Shown here one piece after another: positions 50,000 to 62,514 of a stretch of 64,000 nucleotides of DNA. Position 1 is the first letter of the stretch; each line of letters opens with the position of its first letter. Location of the stretch: positions 4,278,001-4,342,000 of the forward strand of contig CM059625.1 of assembly GCA_030435675.1 (NCBI GenBank), written 5' to 3'. A program made the position numbers and the translations under genes. Under the pieces are notes generated by a model. The model did not search any database, was not told the DNA's origin, and saw only the letters and a program-made list of their open reading frames with translations. The stretch is from Steinernema hermaphroditum (taxonomy: Eukaryota; Nematoda; Chromadorea; Rhabditida; Steinernematidae).

Positions 50000-50078
50000 G
50001 AAACCTATCCGGTTTTGCTACAATCTGTCATGTCCATCTCCCTCACAAATTTTAGACGAATCGGACAGTTTGGGACCT
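50000..50078 (+). repeat. Right arm of inverted, coding-like repeat
   Basis: On the plus strand it reads ETYPVLLQSVMSISLTNFRR followed by IGQFGTSS and a stop. It matches the left arm in the opposite orientation; the differences keep residue type at several positions, which suggests descent from a coding sequence. Confidence 0.55.
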
Positions 50079-51091
50079 CCTCTTGACCGACGAAAAGTTT
50101 CCTTAAAGCAGTACCATTTGCGTATTAAGACATCACCTTTGCGCGAAATGTACAAGGAAGTAAATGACAATGAAATAGAATTCTAGTTGACGTGTTAAAA
50201 TAGATCTTTTGACTCGGTTAAGGTTGATGACAGCGATTCTGTTTTATTTGTCACACAAATCCTTGCAGTACTTCCTTGTCCTGAGAATTCGAAGCAAGCG
50301 ATTAGGCAACATTGTACTGCTACGAAATATGACTTCCGCTTTATTACGATTGGTACAAAAAAATAGCGAATAGAAGAGAATTCTGCCGGTTGGTTTGCGT
50401 CAAACCGCCACCTTGTTTGCGTATGCATGTCTTTACAGGAAAATGAAACAAGGAAACGTATCATACGGCCCAACAAAATCCAACATTTAATGGTACGATA
50501 AGCCCCTACGATAAACTACCGTACGATGAACACAAACCAACTGTTCAACAGCAACTAAAATATCTTAAACGCAAAAATTCGGCAGCTTTTATCCCAATAG
50601 GAGCACCAAACTCCGCCCAAAGACGTTCTTGAAGTGAAAAGTAATCCGATTTGGCAATTTGAAAGGATAGTGGCGCTTGCGACTTATGGACACATCCATA
50701 GAACCAAAGGTCAGTTGTTTTTGAGGTTGATTTCTGAAACTTAACCTCTCCGCCGCTCGGAAGCCAAACCTCAGAGGGCGATAACTCAATTTAACAACAT
50801 GCACAGCCATATTTCTGCATTTTGAATGGCCGCTTTTTGTGAGATTCATAAATCACCGCGACAGATATTAAATCTACAAAAAGCGGTCCTTGGCTAAGTT
50901 CAAGAATTCAACTGCCAGCTGCAGGTGGAAATTGTCTGTCGAAATTAATAGATTTGCAAATCGTGAGACCAGAAAGATTGCAAGGTTTGCTGTTGAAATG
51001 TTGACGAAATTCTTGCTCGAAAAGTACTTATGATCACGTCAGATTACAAATTACGATCACTGCATTACTTGCTCCCATAGGTCGACCAGTA

Positions 51092-51124
51092 CATTACATA
51101 TTAACCATATTACATATTAACTAT
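51092..51124. repeat. Short AT-rich tandem duplication
   Basis: CATTACATATTAAC occurs twice in tandem (ATTACATATTAACCATATTACATATTAAC-like arrangement, not quoted in full). Confidence 0.7.
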
Positions 51125-52987
51125 AAAACCCGTTAACGTGCACAAATTCTCCTTTTCTGTCTGAGCAGCAACAAACAATGGTGAAGGGCACGCCGGTCCA
51201 CTTAGAACACGTCGTCTGATGGAAGCAAATAACAACAAAAAGTAACGTCAGACATAGCCCAAAGCTCGATGAGTCGGAATGCGCTTGCCTGGCTGATGTC
51301 GATATAATGCGGGGAAAGTGTGGCTATTTTGAAAGCGCAACACAGGATTTGAAGACATATAAAGTGGCTTTGTTAAAAGCTAATAATTTCTCGCTAAATT
51401 AAGCATAGCACTGATTCAGCGCTCGAACCGCTTTTGGCCAAAGAAACATTTTAAGTATTGGCATATGATAGTCCAACCATCCTTTAATAGCCCTTTATGA
51501 AATCCTTTTATTATACCACAAAAAGTTATATTCGTGGACTAGTCGCGCTCACTTGCCCCTCCAAGTCTATTTTTATCACTGATTTTCCGGCTCCCTTAAA
51601 AAGGCGGAATTCCATGGCACATGCACAGCGACGTTAGTTTTGAATGCCACTATTGTTCTATGCCGAACAAGAAGAGGATAGCTTAAAGAACCAATCTGAA
51701 ACATTGATTTGCCGAATCACAGTCGATACGAGTTTTTTTTACATAAAAAAGGGCTGAAAGAAGATTATTGTGGAAATGTTCTCACGAAGAACAAATGGAT
51801 TGTGCCTGCCGCCAGACGTCCGCATCTAAGAGCGTCACGGCGCCTCTCAAAGTGCCATCTAGATTTTTGCTGACGGCAGCATTGCCATCATGTTGCAGAG
51901 CTGCCTTGGCAGCGAAAATGCGTTTATGGTTTAAAAAATGTTGCAAACTGCACATAACGTCTTGCTTGATATGTCCAGAGGCAAAGTGACGGCACAAATC
52001 TGCACTTCATATTTGTGATGCGTTCTGTGATCTCCTACTGACCAACACAGTAAGACAATCTTCGAATCGGCGCCTTTAAGAAGGGGGAAAATTGCGAAGG
52101 AAAACTCCCATGAACTTATGTTTTGAATGCTCAACCATCAGCGCAGGCAGCGCTTCGCACTATGCTTAACAAAATAAGCGAATTATGGAATGAGATGTGA
52201 TCTTTGAGAAGAGTATTTATCATTTGTGTTTTAGCCAGCAAACATTCTCTGCTCGCGCCCAGGGAAGAACGTACAACGGTAAGGCACTGTGATTGAAAAT
52301 AGTCATAGATGTCCCAAACTTTTAATGGCTCCCGTAAAATAGCGACAAGAAACAGACTCAAGATATCTGATAAGTCTTATTTTTCCAAAACGCACCGGAA
52401 AATATTCATTTTTCACACAGGCAACTAAAACGTAGCTATAGAAAGTCGGGTATTCCAAGATTTTGGTCGTTGAAAACACACCTTAGTTTCTGTTGGCATA
52501 TACGCCCAAGAAATAAGATCGGATTACGAATGTGCCAGCTACATACCACATTATTCGATTTCAACCAACAGATATGACGCGCTGCTAAGAGACGAAAAAA
52601 ATTGACGTTTCTTGAGGACCGATATTTCAAATGTTAAATACAAAGCCAGTTCTTTAAACGTTCTGTTAAAGTGCGAATATTTTGGCCTCGATCATACGTT
52701 TATGGTTGTGACTTCGCCACGTAGAAGTTCTCATTGTAGTCGAAGTTCAACAAATTGAATTGATCTTAGAACTGCTTACGAAAGCAGTTGTTCGAGACCC
52801 TCACCGTTGTCGACAATATGCCGTACTTGAGAACAAATTCGGAACGTCACATGTAACTGGAAATTATTTATTGAAGTGTCACGCGGAGTTCCTCTTACCG
52901 CTTCCGATCGATGGAAGCTTTCGGACGGGGAACAGATACGGGGAATACGGGGAACAAAACATACGAACAATTGCTCAGAACGTTGCG

Positions 52988-54061
52988 CTAATCTGAGTTA
53001 CCCCGTTTTATTGTCAGTACGGCATAATCTTCTTCTTTAGGGGTCAGTTTTATCTCGATAGTCACACCTTTCGAAGTCATTTTGTAAAGTTGTGGATCGT
53101 CCGGCGTGTTCACTGCCTTCTGCGATGCCAGAAGTTCCAGAATTTCGCCATGTTTAACGTCACATTCAAATTCATGTATGACTCCTTCTACGTCATCGAA
53201 GAAGTAGCCAAAGAGAGGCTCGATAGAGACCGCTGCAAGACGACAATTCGTATGAGTTAAGTGAAGCACTTCGAACCATCCTTGAAAAAAACACTGATAA
53301 ACGCCAATATAAACCTCAGCGTCCAGTACACAGCCCGTCAATTTGAGACGAATCCTACGCTCATGCTGATGCCGCAGTACGCTGTCAACAAAGCGACTTA
53401 AGTTCTGCGCTCCAAGTGGTGGCATGTGTATTGTGAATTCGTCACATATTTCACTAGGAGGTATGCGCCACAATTCTTCCACAATCGGCGCATTGACTGG
53501 ATCTTCTTCTATCGGAAAATCAGAGAAATCGAAGACGAACGATTCATAGTGACCTCTCATCGCAGTTTTTATCGCTTGCCAGTCAGGTTCTTCCTGAAAT
53601 GAAACGCAGATTTCTTTGATTCGGACACCGTGTAGCTGGTGGATTTCACGAAGAAGTTCCGGATCTTTTCCTTCCGCGTAACGCCGAAATGATTTCTCTT
53701 CGCACGTCTGGGGGTCTGCGCGAAACATTCCGCTAGTAGTAACATAAACCGCTTTATGCTTTTCCTGGGCAATTTGACCGAAGGGTCCTTCCAGCTGAGC
53801 AAGATCCGACCACTTAGCGTCAAAGTTGATGCTGAAGATATCTTCGACAATCTCTATAGGCAGATAGCTGAGGATGCCCGACGAAACGGTACATTCGGCG
53901 TGCGCACTGGCAAAGCGTTGGCAGAGGCGAATGTAGTCCGCAACCTCAGGGTCCAGCGAATCGTCATAATCCAGGAGGATTGCGGCGCCTTTACTGAGCA
54001 GTGCTTCACAAGAAGGGATGGAAGAGGGGAACATCATAACTGCTGCACTGGCATCAATCAT
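52988..54061 (-). CDS. Intronless F-box-like protein
   Basis: A single open frame of 357 codons, by far the longest uninterrupted minus-strand ORF in this half of the window. Residues about 66-80 read YLPIEIVEDIFSINF, the start pattern of an F-box (LPxEIxxxIF). The remainder is acidic with no signal peptide or membrane span and repeats no known domain, which fits nematode F-box proteins with divergent substrate-binding halves that feed targets to SCF ubiquitin ligases. A second ATG (MFPSSIPS) nine codons in is an alternative start. No acceptor-like site or promoter motif is obvious. The absence of introns contrasts with every neighbouring gene and suggests a retrocopy or a fast-evolving lineage-specific family. 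Confidence in the coding status is good, in the F-box call moderate. Confidence 0.65.
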   Translation of the reverse strand: MIDASAAVMMFPSSIPSCEALLSKGAAILLDYDDSLDPEVADYIRLCQRFASAHAECTVSSGILSYLPIEIVEDIFSINFDAKWSDLAQLEGPFGQIAQEKHKAVYVTTSGMFRADPQTCEEKSFRRYAEGKDPELLREIHQLHGVRIKEICVSFQEEPDWQAIKTAMRGHYESFVFDFSDFPIEEDPVNAPIVEELWRIPPSEICDEFTIHMPPLGAQNLSRFVDSVLRHQHERRIRLKLTGCVLDAEVYIGVYQCFFQGWFEVLHLTHTNCRLAAVSIEPLFGYFFDDVEGVIHEFECDVKHGEILELLASQKAVNTPDDPQLYKMTSKGVTIEIKLTPKEEDYAVLTIKRGNSD

Positions 54062-54360
54062 GAATTAAATCTCACTATGTAAGTGTGAATGCGATGCACG
54101 TTTTCCGAAAAAGAAATGTGTGAAAATAGAGCATCACTTGATCGCTTTGCATTCCAACGTCCTTGTCGTCTTCCGCTTCTTTTATCAAGGCTTTTATCAA
54201 ATGGTCATTGTACACAACTACCATTGCATGAACAACTCCACTGAAAATGAAGCAGCTTAGAATTGATTGTGACGCTGTTCTTAATGCGCAATTCTAAGCA
54301 GTCGATTGGGGCTTCATGTCGATCATCACATGACCAGTCAGTTTCACCCATCGTTTCCCA

Positions 54361-54876
54361 TCAGATTCCTTTTGTCCCGCCAGATTCAGTGGTATTGTTC
54401 TCTGTAAAATTGCGTATTCCAAAGAAATAGAGGCGAAATGTGAAAGAAATGCCCCTGTAATTCCCAAAAACTACAACTGTGCGGCGCAGAATTCCCTTAT
54501 CGGGTCTGTTGGCGGCACGGACATCGTCGTCGCGAAGCGTTTTCGGACAGGTCGCGTTCTTCAAGCACAGCAGGCGAAGTAGAACCCATTGATTGGATGA
54601 ACGGTCATTGCCTTTGGTGTTGCCCGCAATGATATCCTTGGCTCCCAGAACGCCTGGAACACCAGGGTTCCGTAGTTCCACTTGGCAAAAGAAGCTCTTC
54701 ATCGTCGCCCCACCACCCGTACTGAAGACTGAAGTCGCTAATGCTTTATTTATGTCATAATAAGTGTCTTGCATGGCGTAAAAAAGTTCAATGGGACGGT
54801 AGTGACGGTCTTCTGATGAGACGGTCGATCTACGGCTCCCTGGTGTGCCAGGCCTTCCGGTAGTAGGGGCGATCAC
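54361..54876 (-). CDS. Uncertain ORF with collagen-like fragments
   Basis: 171 open codons from an ATG at 54876, 300 bases upstream of the F-box-like gene on the same strand. It contains TTGRPGTPGSR and RNPGVPGVLGAKD, faintly like Gly-X-Y repeats, but not in a continuous run, and no signal peptide. No splice partner was found. It could be a hypothetical gene, a decayed collagen-related sequence, or chance. Confidence 0.25.
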   Translation of the reverse strand: MIAPTTGRPGTPGSRRSTVSSEDRHYRPIELFYAMQDTYYDINKALATSVFSTGGGATMKSFFCQVELRNPGVPGVLGAKDIIAGNTKGNDRSSNQWVLLRLLCLKNATCPKTLRDDDVRAANRPDKGILRRTVVVFGNYRGISFTFRLYFFGIRNFTENNTTESGGTKGI

Positions 54877-56615
54877 CGTGCTAACAACAACAAATTATTC
54901 GACGGACATGAACGATCCGACCGATCGCCACAGACACAAGTGAAACACAAGCGTTTTTACGACATATATGTTCTAAAAATGTGACACCAGTGTTCACATG
55001 CGATAGCCGAAACTGGTTGAGGAGTTGAACGAAAGTGCGAAAGTCCTCATCAGGCACTTGAAACGATTGGCAGACACACGATAGCGCCGTAACATCAGTA
55101 GTGAGACTCAGGGTACGCGCGGAGGGAGAGTTCTCATGCTGGTTACTGCGTTTCTAACAGCATTTACGCAGCGCCTCCGTGTTTTTTTTGTATTGTGTGG
55201 AGTGGAGATGTGAACACAGTGCATACTGTGGATGATTTCAAATCCTTTTTTCGAGCTCTGTGTTCATTTTGAATGCTGCCCAACCCATTGGACTCCACAG
55301 TGATGGACTTGATGGATCTGATGGACTTTGGAATATTCCGAAACTCCGTTAAAAAAAAAGGAAATTACAGCATAAAATGTGCGCAGCACGTCTCAAAATT
55401 TCTCAGAAACACGCTAAAGAAGAAGATGAGGCGCATGAGCGACATATACTGTTCGTCTTAGTCCGTCACGATCATATTGACGACCACGTGGGGGATTACG
55501 GTACTACCGGTTGTTCACGGACTGCGAGTTTCGAGTTGATCAGGTCATCTGATATGGCCGGGAAGGTTAGATGAATGTATATTTATCAGCATTGCGCAAA
55601 ACGTGCACTAACATCTTATCAAAATGGCCCAGAATTATGACTGTGAGTATCAGATCATCGACATCGGTCACCTTGACTCGAGGCAATTATAGAAAATCTT
55701 TTTCTGCTCCCGTGACAGGTCGACTTTACCACAAAAAAATCATCATCAATTTCTCTCAGGGACACCACTGAACCCGCGTCGAACAACGAAACGTCCTTGC
55801 CGTGGCGAAGTCACCCGACGAATGTCATCGACCTTCTCGCTATAAAAGTTCTTCGTCGAATCTGCTAAGCCACAGCCTAATGGAGGGTTCGGCTTGTGGC
55901 GGTCATTGTTTTCCGAGCCAATCGCGCTATCTGTTTGTGCTTATGCGTGAATTGCGACGTTTTCGAGTAATTGGAGGGAGGGACTTCTCGAAAGATAAGA
56001 TAGCCGATGTGCCGGTTAAAAGGAGCTCATCGACGGCGGATTGATTGCAGTGAGTTTTGTTTTCTGTCTCTGGCAGAGGTCGATGCAGAAAAGCGCCCAG
56101 TTCTCGTTCCGTCGCCTCGCTTTTCTCGGCTCGACCTTGGCACCTTCGTCGGGGGGCCAATGTGGTCTTTCATTTGTTGTTTTCCGCGTCCTGCCGCGGA
56201 ATGGTCTTGCGTCTACGGCTCTCGAAAGAAGAGCGATCGACGGACGAAAGGGCACAAAAAAACGCGTTGCTTTCGACCACGCGGCGGTTGCGTGCGCGGC
56301 TCGCTGTCGCCGCCGACTTGCTCTGTGCTGACGTGGAGGTTTGCACAGCTCATCGTCGTTTACTGTCCGCTTGCCAGAGCCGGCATCAAACTCCATTCGT
56401 GCTGGACCGATGGCGCTGCTCACTCGTCTACGGAGGGTTTCGCTCTTCCGCAAAGGTAGAGCCTTTCTTTCCGTGATTGGTCGCTCGTGCTCGCTGTGCC
56501 CATAATGCTTCGAGGCCTACTGCTGGTGCTGTGCCCGCGGCTCAGCTACTTGTTGACTTCGCGTCGATCTGTTTTTGACGGCGACATCACCTAGAACGTT
56601 TTCTTTTCAGTAATT
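54877..56615. other. Intergenic region upstream of cyclophilin
   Basis: GC-rich near 56.0-56.5 kb, where all frames stay open by composition; no consistent coding signal. It contains the cyclophilin promoter and ends with the acceptor TTCTTTTCAG at 56601-56610, five bases before the ATG, a strong spliced-leader site. Confidence 0.55.
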
Positions 56616-57272
56616 ATGGGACTTCTCGCCGTCGCGGTCGTCGGGCTTATTGCCATCTGCTCCTTCTCTTCCGCTGCTGACACTGTCAGCGTCACCAAGA
56701 AGGTCTACTTCGACATTGAGATCGGAGGAGTCAAGCAGGGCCGCATCGTCATCGGTCTCTTCGGAGATGTTGTTCCCAAGACCACCGAGAACTTCCTCCA
56801 GCTCGCCACCGGAGCCAAGGGATTCGGATTCAAGGGATCCAAGTTCCACCGTGTCATCAAGGACTTCATGATCCAGGGTAACATACTCACAGCAGTTTGA
56901 AGGCTTACTCGTCGCATCTTAGGTGGTGACTTCACCCGTGGCGACGGAACTGGCGGAAAGAGCATCTACGGCGAACGTTTTGCCGACGAGAACTTCGACC
57001 TGTCCCACTACGGAGCCGGATGGTTGAGCATGGCTAACGCCGGACGCGATACCAACGGTTCGCAGTTCTTCATCACCACCGTCAAGACCCCCTGGCTGGA
57101 CGGACGTCACGTTGTCTTCGGCAAGGTCCTCGAGGGCATGGACGTCGTCCGCAAGATCGAGAACTCCAAGACTAAGCCCGGAGATCGCCCCGTTCAGGAC
57201 TGCGTCATCGCCGACTCCGGAGAGCTTCCCGTCGCCGCTCCTTTCGAGGTCGCCAAGGAGGCCGTCAACTAA
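56616..57272 (+). CDS. cyp-5: Secretory-pathway cyclophilin (peptidyl-prolyl isomerase B type)
   Basis: Peptidyl-prolyl cis-trans isomerase that assists folding in the ER. Two exons (56616-56877, 56923-57272) give 203 residues. A signal peptide ([20 protein letters not shown]) precedes a complete cyclophilin domain: [44 protein letters not shown] (catalytic Arg and Phe), [31 protein letters not shown] (cyclosporin-binding Trp and His). The short C-terminal tail ends KEAVN with no KDEL, as in the C. elegans CYP-5/CYP-6 pair, to which it looks closest. Codon use is strongly biased to C-ending codons (ATC, GTC, AAG, TTC), implying high expression. AATAAA at 57368-57373. Confidence 0.95.
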
Positions 57273-60264
57273 ACGGGTTTAGCCTGACGCTCATCTCTGT
57301 TTGTTGTTCCTAAGTTATTAGCGTTTATGATCACTGTAATTGCGCATTTCCTCGTGTATGTGTAAATAATAAATGGAGAATCTCCAATTCAATGTGTATC
57401 ATAATCGGTTCCTACAACAGTGCTGGCGTGATAAGCCGATATCTGTGGGAGCACAACATCCGAAATCATGAAACGTTTACGGTGTTACCCCAATAGGGAC
57501 AGCGTTATTTTCATGTGCTGTGGTACGTTCAAGGTCATAGACTTGGACGCCGGCTCGTGAACCATGTTTCAAGGCTCCTTTGCAAATTTCCATCTCAGTT
57601 CGAACCTGCATGAGGCCAAGTGTTGTTTTGGCTACTACCCATTTTGGCTACGTTTTGGCTACTACGCCAATCGTCGTTATTCATCTAGTATACACTCTTT
57701 GTTACTGCCTTTTGTGTTGTGTTCTCGAGTCATCTGTTCTCCAGATGTGCAAATATGAGTTAGCTAGTCAACATTTATCCTCTTGCAGTACGTTGCCCAG
57801 GAGAACAGCACGACAGACGATCTTCACCACAGCACATTTATTATCACAACACTACCACAACACAACATATTAGAGAAATTGACAATCAACGGAAGCGTAA
57901 GATCTTTAGAACGCAGCTGAGGAAGATGCAGTTTCGAGATGTTCGGGATCAACTGTTGAACGATGGTTGAATGTCAGAACTCCGAATGATTAGTACGATT
58001 AAATGAGATATGCTAACTTGATTACGATATGATTACACTGATATGAGTAACATGAAGCTTACAATGATCTTTCGAGGCGTAAGCACTGATGGAGGACAGA
58101 GAACGACAGCTTGAGATCGAAATGGAGGACGATCTCAGGACGGATGGCGATGTTTTCATCGAAAGGAGCTTGCGGTGGTACAGGTCGGAGGAACATGAGA
58201 GGAGACAATTCGAGATGTGCAGACTGAAGCTGCGATATGAGATCACTGGAAAGCTTGGAACAGAGAGAAGGCGAGGCGGAAATAATTTTCAGATAATGAG
58301 TTAGAAGACTAAAGTTGGTTCGAAGTTGGTTCAAGACTATCTAGATTTCAACGAAGGGTCGGTCGGTGTGGACAGAGAATGAGCGTAAATGCAGACCGGT
58401 TGGGCCGAGAGATATGCCCCAGGGACTTAACGACTTCCACTACCAAATAATCAAAGATACAGTTTTTTTGGGAATTTTTGGTTTTTTTTGCGATGACAAA
58501 ACTATGTACACTCTGCGACATTTTTTTTCGGAAACGAACAGTGTCAGCGCCAGCGCTGAGAGATGCAACTCGGGGGGAACTGTGCACGTACCATTGTGAT
58601 CAGATGAGGCTTTGAATTGAGAATCGGAGAACCTTAAGACGTTGTGGGGTGGCGATTGATAATGGGATCGGGTTATGTACATCTGACACCTGACATATTC
58701 TACACAGACAACAAAGGACGCACTTTTCTGGACACTAGAGACTTTGACTTCAGAACTCGATTGTGGGTATGTAAAGAGAAAAACGATGATTAGACAGCGG
58801 GAACTATACACAACTTTGGTTCATTATGTACAAAAGAGGAGACGATTGGTGGCACCACTTCGGAAGCTGCAATCCGTGCGTGCTCTCAGGGAGTCGAGCG
58901 AGCATACGGTCTCAGAACTCGAGCCATGCCCGCGACATTTGGACCGTGGAGTTGAAGGGGTGCCCGATTTCAAGCGAAGCTCGACGGATTCACTGATGTT
59001 GCTCTTCTCCTCCACTTCCAAAAGTGACCGACTCGAATTAGCTGAAAGCCGCGAAGTCGTCGATCCCCGTAAACACACACACTACAGCCAGCTTTCGAAG
59101 AGGTTCGGGGACTAGAATCGATCGGTTGGTGAGGTTTTGATGAAAACATTACTGAGGTTAACCTGAGAAGTTACATTGAAGAAAGGAAAGGCAGTTACAT
59201 ATTGAAATTCTACATGGAAAGCGGTACGGCAAGAAAACCGGGATACGATAACGATAGCTGTACAACTCAGAAGGGCCCTAGAAGGAATGTGAGGCTCAAA
59301 GAAGCTCAACGTCTAGTGAATGGAATCAGTAGTATTCACACTTTCGCACATTATGATTCAGATTTGGATTAAAAAAAACTATGTACACGTAGTGTCTATC
59401 AGAGATCAGCAGTAAGGCAAAAACGCTGTTTAGGACGGCGTGATAAATGAACAAAAACAGAACACCGGTGGATTGGGGTGACGAAAGGGGTAGAAGAACG
59501 GAGGTCTGTCAGCGTTTCGACTCAACAGCATGTCTCGACGTTGTTCTTGTGGACAAGGGGACTGAGTTGCAAAAATGTGGGATTTGTGGAGGACCTGCGC
59601 TCAGGGACGACCGCTCAGCAGAGTGGTGGAGTGAGCTCAGAAGGCACAGAACACAGCTCATGTTTCCAAACCTGACTTAGATGGCATTGTCTGGGGTGCA
59701 AGCGTTTTGCAGAAGACATGACGACCTGCTGACTTCTCTTCGGTAGGGGACATGATCGGGAACATAGCTAAGAAATAGGTACATCAAATGAGGGATGGTG
59801 CCGTCAGAGCGGAGCTCTGCACGGACTTGGACTTTGCGACGATTTCGGTACATCCGGGATAACGTACGATTACGGGTGTGGAAAGATGAGGCAGGGTAAA
59901 GATCATAGAACTAGAAGGGGATGGAAAAACGATCGACCGAATAAGGAAAGAGAGGAAGAGATGAACAGTGGTAAACTTATGGTGGATTGCGGATTTGTGG
60001 ATTGCCAGGGAAAGGCGGATTTGTGGATAACCAGGGATCTACATACAATGACAGACGACAACTTTTGAACCAACTTGAACAGGGGGACGGACAGAAAAAG
60101 ATATGTGAAAGAGACGCTTATTAGAGATTTATGGAAAGAAAAACTCTAACTAGCAAGCGGATGAGTTTACTCGATTCGTCCGAGCGAACAACTGTAAGGG
60201 CATCCGCCTGCCGCGCAAGTTACTAACGTACGGAGGACAGTAGAAGATGCCTATTGTGGGAGAG
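57273..60264. other. Intergenic or very long 3' untranslated region
   Basis: After the cyclophilin 3' end (about 57385) nearly 2.9 kb lacks a supported exon. The plus strand is purine-rich from 57.9 to 60.2 kb, so the sense strand of the gene ending at 60265 would be pyrimidine-rich here. Small repeats occur: TTTTGGCTAC several times near 57627-57665 and GCGGATTTGTGGAT near 59985-60030. Confidence 0.45.
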
Positions 60265-62514
60265 CTAGAAGTCATAGCTGGCTTCAGCTCTCTTGATGAA
60301 TTTTGGGAGAAGCTTTCCGGCCTCGATATCTTCGATGCCGTTGGTAACGACGAACTGGTGCACCTTTGCCAGATTGTTGATGATGAGCGCTTCCTCCATG
60401 ATAAACTCCAGAATGTAGAGCTCCTTTCGTGACGACTGGATGTCGTTGCCGAGAACTTCAAGGTTGTTTTGCTCTTCTTCAACCTCTTGCTGCTGCTCAC
60501 TATGATAGTCAAGAACCCATTCCATGAAGCTCAGACAGTCGGCGAACTCTTTGCGCTGCCTGACACCGTAAAGCGCGTGGAAGCGGATAATCAACTTCTC
60601 AGCGAGCTTCCACAGCTCACTCTTCGCCTCCTTGTTGGCTTTCTTGAGAATGTCGCGCTGTGCCTCAGACAGTGTTAGGTCGCGTTCGGCCTTCTGCAGA
60701 TACAGCCAGTTCTCGGCGTTGCCGGTGATCACGCTGGCGTTGTTGGGAATGACACGTGGCAGGCGCTCGATCGCAATGTCGAAGATTCGCGGAAGCTTGA
60801 CGGGATCCAGGATGTTACCGTCGTCGTTGTCGTAGTCGTCTGAATCGGTGTTCGTGTTGCCTTGAGTGCTCAGATCGTCGTCGTAGTCGTCGGAGTCAAA
60901 GCCGTCCAGGAGGTCCTCCTCCTCCTTTGCGAACGACTTGTCCCAGACAAGGTTGAAACATCGCCGTTGCTCGTTGGCGAGCCGCTTTCGATCATGCGGA
61001 CAGTACCGCATCGGGTCTTCCTTGAACAGCTTTGTGTACCAGTCCTTCAGGTCTTGGTTAGTGTGTTCCTCCGGAAGAGTTGGAAGGTTCAGGGTACGGT
61101 AGCGGAGTTCGGTGAAGCGTCTGCGGGGTTTTTCGTTGGTCGGGGCCGATTGTTCTTCTGAAATAGAAAAACATTGGCAAGATACAAACGTAGAGATATT
61201 TCTTCTTTGATTTAATCAGAAGAACAACGAAATTTAGGTTTCCCTATATACGGTTTATTGGTAAAGGATTACGGTAATCGAGAAAAAAGTACGCCATTCC
61301 CGTCAACACTTGCCACCACAACCGTTCCCGATTATCATGGTTTTATTAGTGGCTGAGAATTTGTGCAATGGCGCGATATATGGTGACTAAACTAATGTAT
61401 CAGCACTCCATTAACAACCATAAAAAGTTCTTTGAATTTGTCCGATGACATTTCTTTGTCACAACTTGAATGAGTAATGTGATCGTAACCTTTATTTTAC
61501 TGTATCTAGCATATGTTATTATTGTGGTATACCAACTCATGTCATTTCATAACTCGCTCGTAAAAACAGCGAGTCCGAAATATACAGAAACTTGATTCTC
61601 ATTGATATCAGATGCCTAGGACAACTTAATTCTACGACTTTGGATTGTGTAAGCTTAAAAACGAGTACGCTGGGTCTAATTTTGCCCAAACCCATCATCG
61701 CTTTCTAATTGTTACGAAAACACTAATTCCCTTCCTTACTTCCTCAAGGGTGATCTGATGATATTCTTAACACAGATCGTCTAGAGTCCGTGAGTCGAGC
61801 TAATTCGTTCCATATTAGGACAGCCTATAACAATGGCGGTCCCTATTATAATTATAGTTTTAAAGACGATTTTCTGTCTGTCGTCTCGGTACAATTTTAA
61901 GAATGATATAGGTAAATGAGGCAGACTACACAGTCTCCTCGGCGAAAGCTGTGCATTCAGTGTCCTTTCTGTGCGGGCGTTTGAATTTGGACCGGCTCTC
62001 ATCGCACTCTTATTTGGAATTGCTATCTATGTACCGCGTGCCATTAAGCTGAATCTGTAACATATTTCAGCCCTCAAATGCTAGCTGTTGAATTTTTATG
62101 TATGTAAAGGATTACGGTACTTGCTATGACATCACAAATGTAGCGCCTCTATTTTGTCATCATGAACAAATTGCATCCAGCAGCCAAATCCCTTGGAGGA
62201 GGATATCTTTCTTAACAACCTAATCGCCTTTATAAGCTCCTAAAGATTTTATTTTTGTACCGTAAAGCGGCTTAATGATTCGTTCCGCAATCCATTTGCA
62301 TAATTAAATGCTTACGCGGCTGGCTCAGCTGCTCCTGCGGTTGGGCGATGGGCTGCTCGACTGCTTGATCAACTTCACGCCGGGTGGTCGGGGATCTATG
62401 GGATCTGTCTAAAGAGAGAGGGAAGCAGGAAGTGCACTATAATTACATAATACACTTACTTTCGTGCTTGGCTGGGTCGTCTGCCTCTGCTGCCTCGTCT
62501 TCCGGAGACACCAT
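60265..62514 (-). CDS. Acidic intracellular protein, unknown family
   Basis: Three exons (62460-62514, 62316-62408, 60265-61157) join in phase to 346 residues. No signal peptide or membrane span. The N-terminal 60 residues are disordered with a PQEQ repeat at the second junction (PQEQLSQPQEQ). A conserved-looking block follows (RYRTLNLPTLPEEHTNQDLKDWYTKLF, broken at T for brevity), then YCPHDRKRLANEQRRCFNLVWD, an Asp-rich tract (FDSDDYDDDL, DSDDYDNDDG), and a long helical C-terminal half with LPRVIPNNASVITGNAENW, a likely coiled coil (SEQQQEVEEEQNNLEVLGND) and KELYILEFIMEEALIINNLA. I do not recognise it; composition suggests a nuclear or cytoplasmic adaptor. CTTCATTCAG upstream of the ATG is a likely spliced-leader site. 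Confidence 0.8.

Larger units (their letters stand above)
48601..52987. repeat. Region of decayed, related sequence copies
   Basis: Several short minus-strand stretches share a weak pattern: about 48627-48851, 49523-49814, 50195-50476 and 52131-52361, plus a plus-strand copy at 50000-50090. The clearest pair is an inverted repeat described separately. Two copies end in VSFS..K then QPxEF on the minus strand (49566-49640 and 50379-50457). Each is broken by stops or shifts; no intact gene could be built. Identity of the parent sequence is unknown. Confidence 0.4.

Noticed and set aside
55927..56480. Overlapping long ORFs in several frames
   Set aside because: High GC content keeps all frames open; no frame shows a domain or agrees with splice sites.
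61263..62120. GTAAAGGATTACGGTA repeated at about 61262 and 62105 as element ends
   Set aside because: Two short direct matches without terminal inverted repeats or target-site duplications; too little to call an element.
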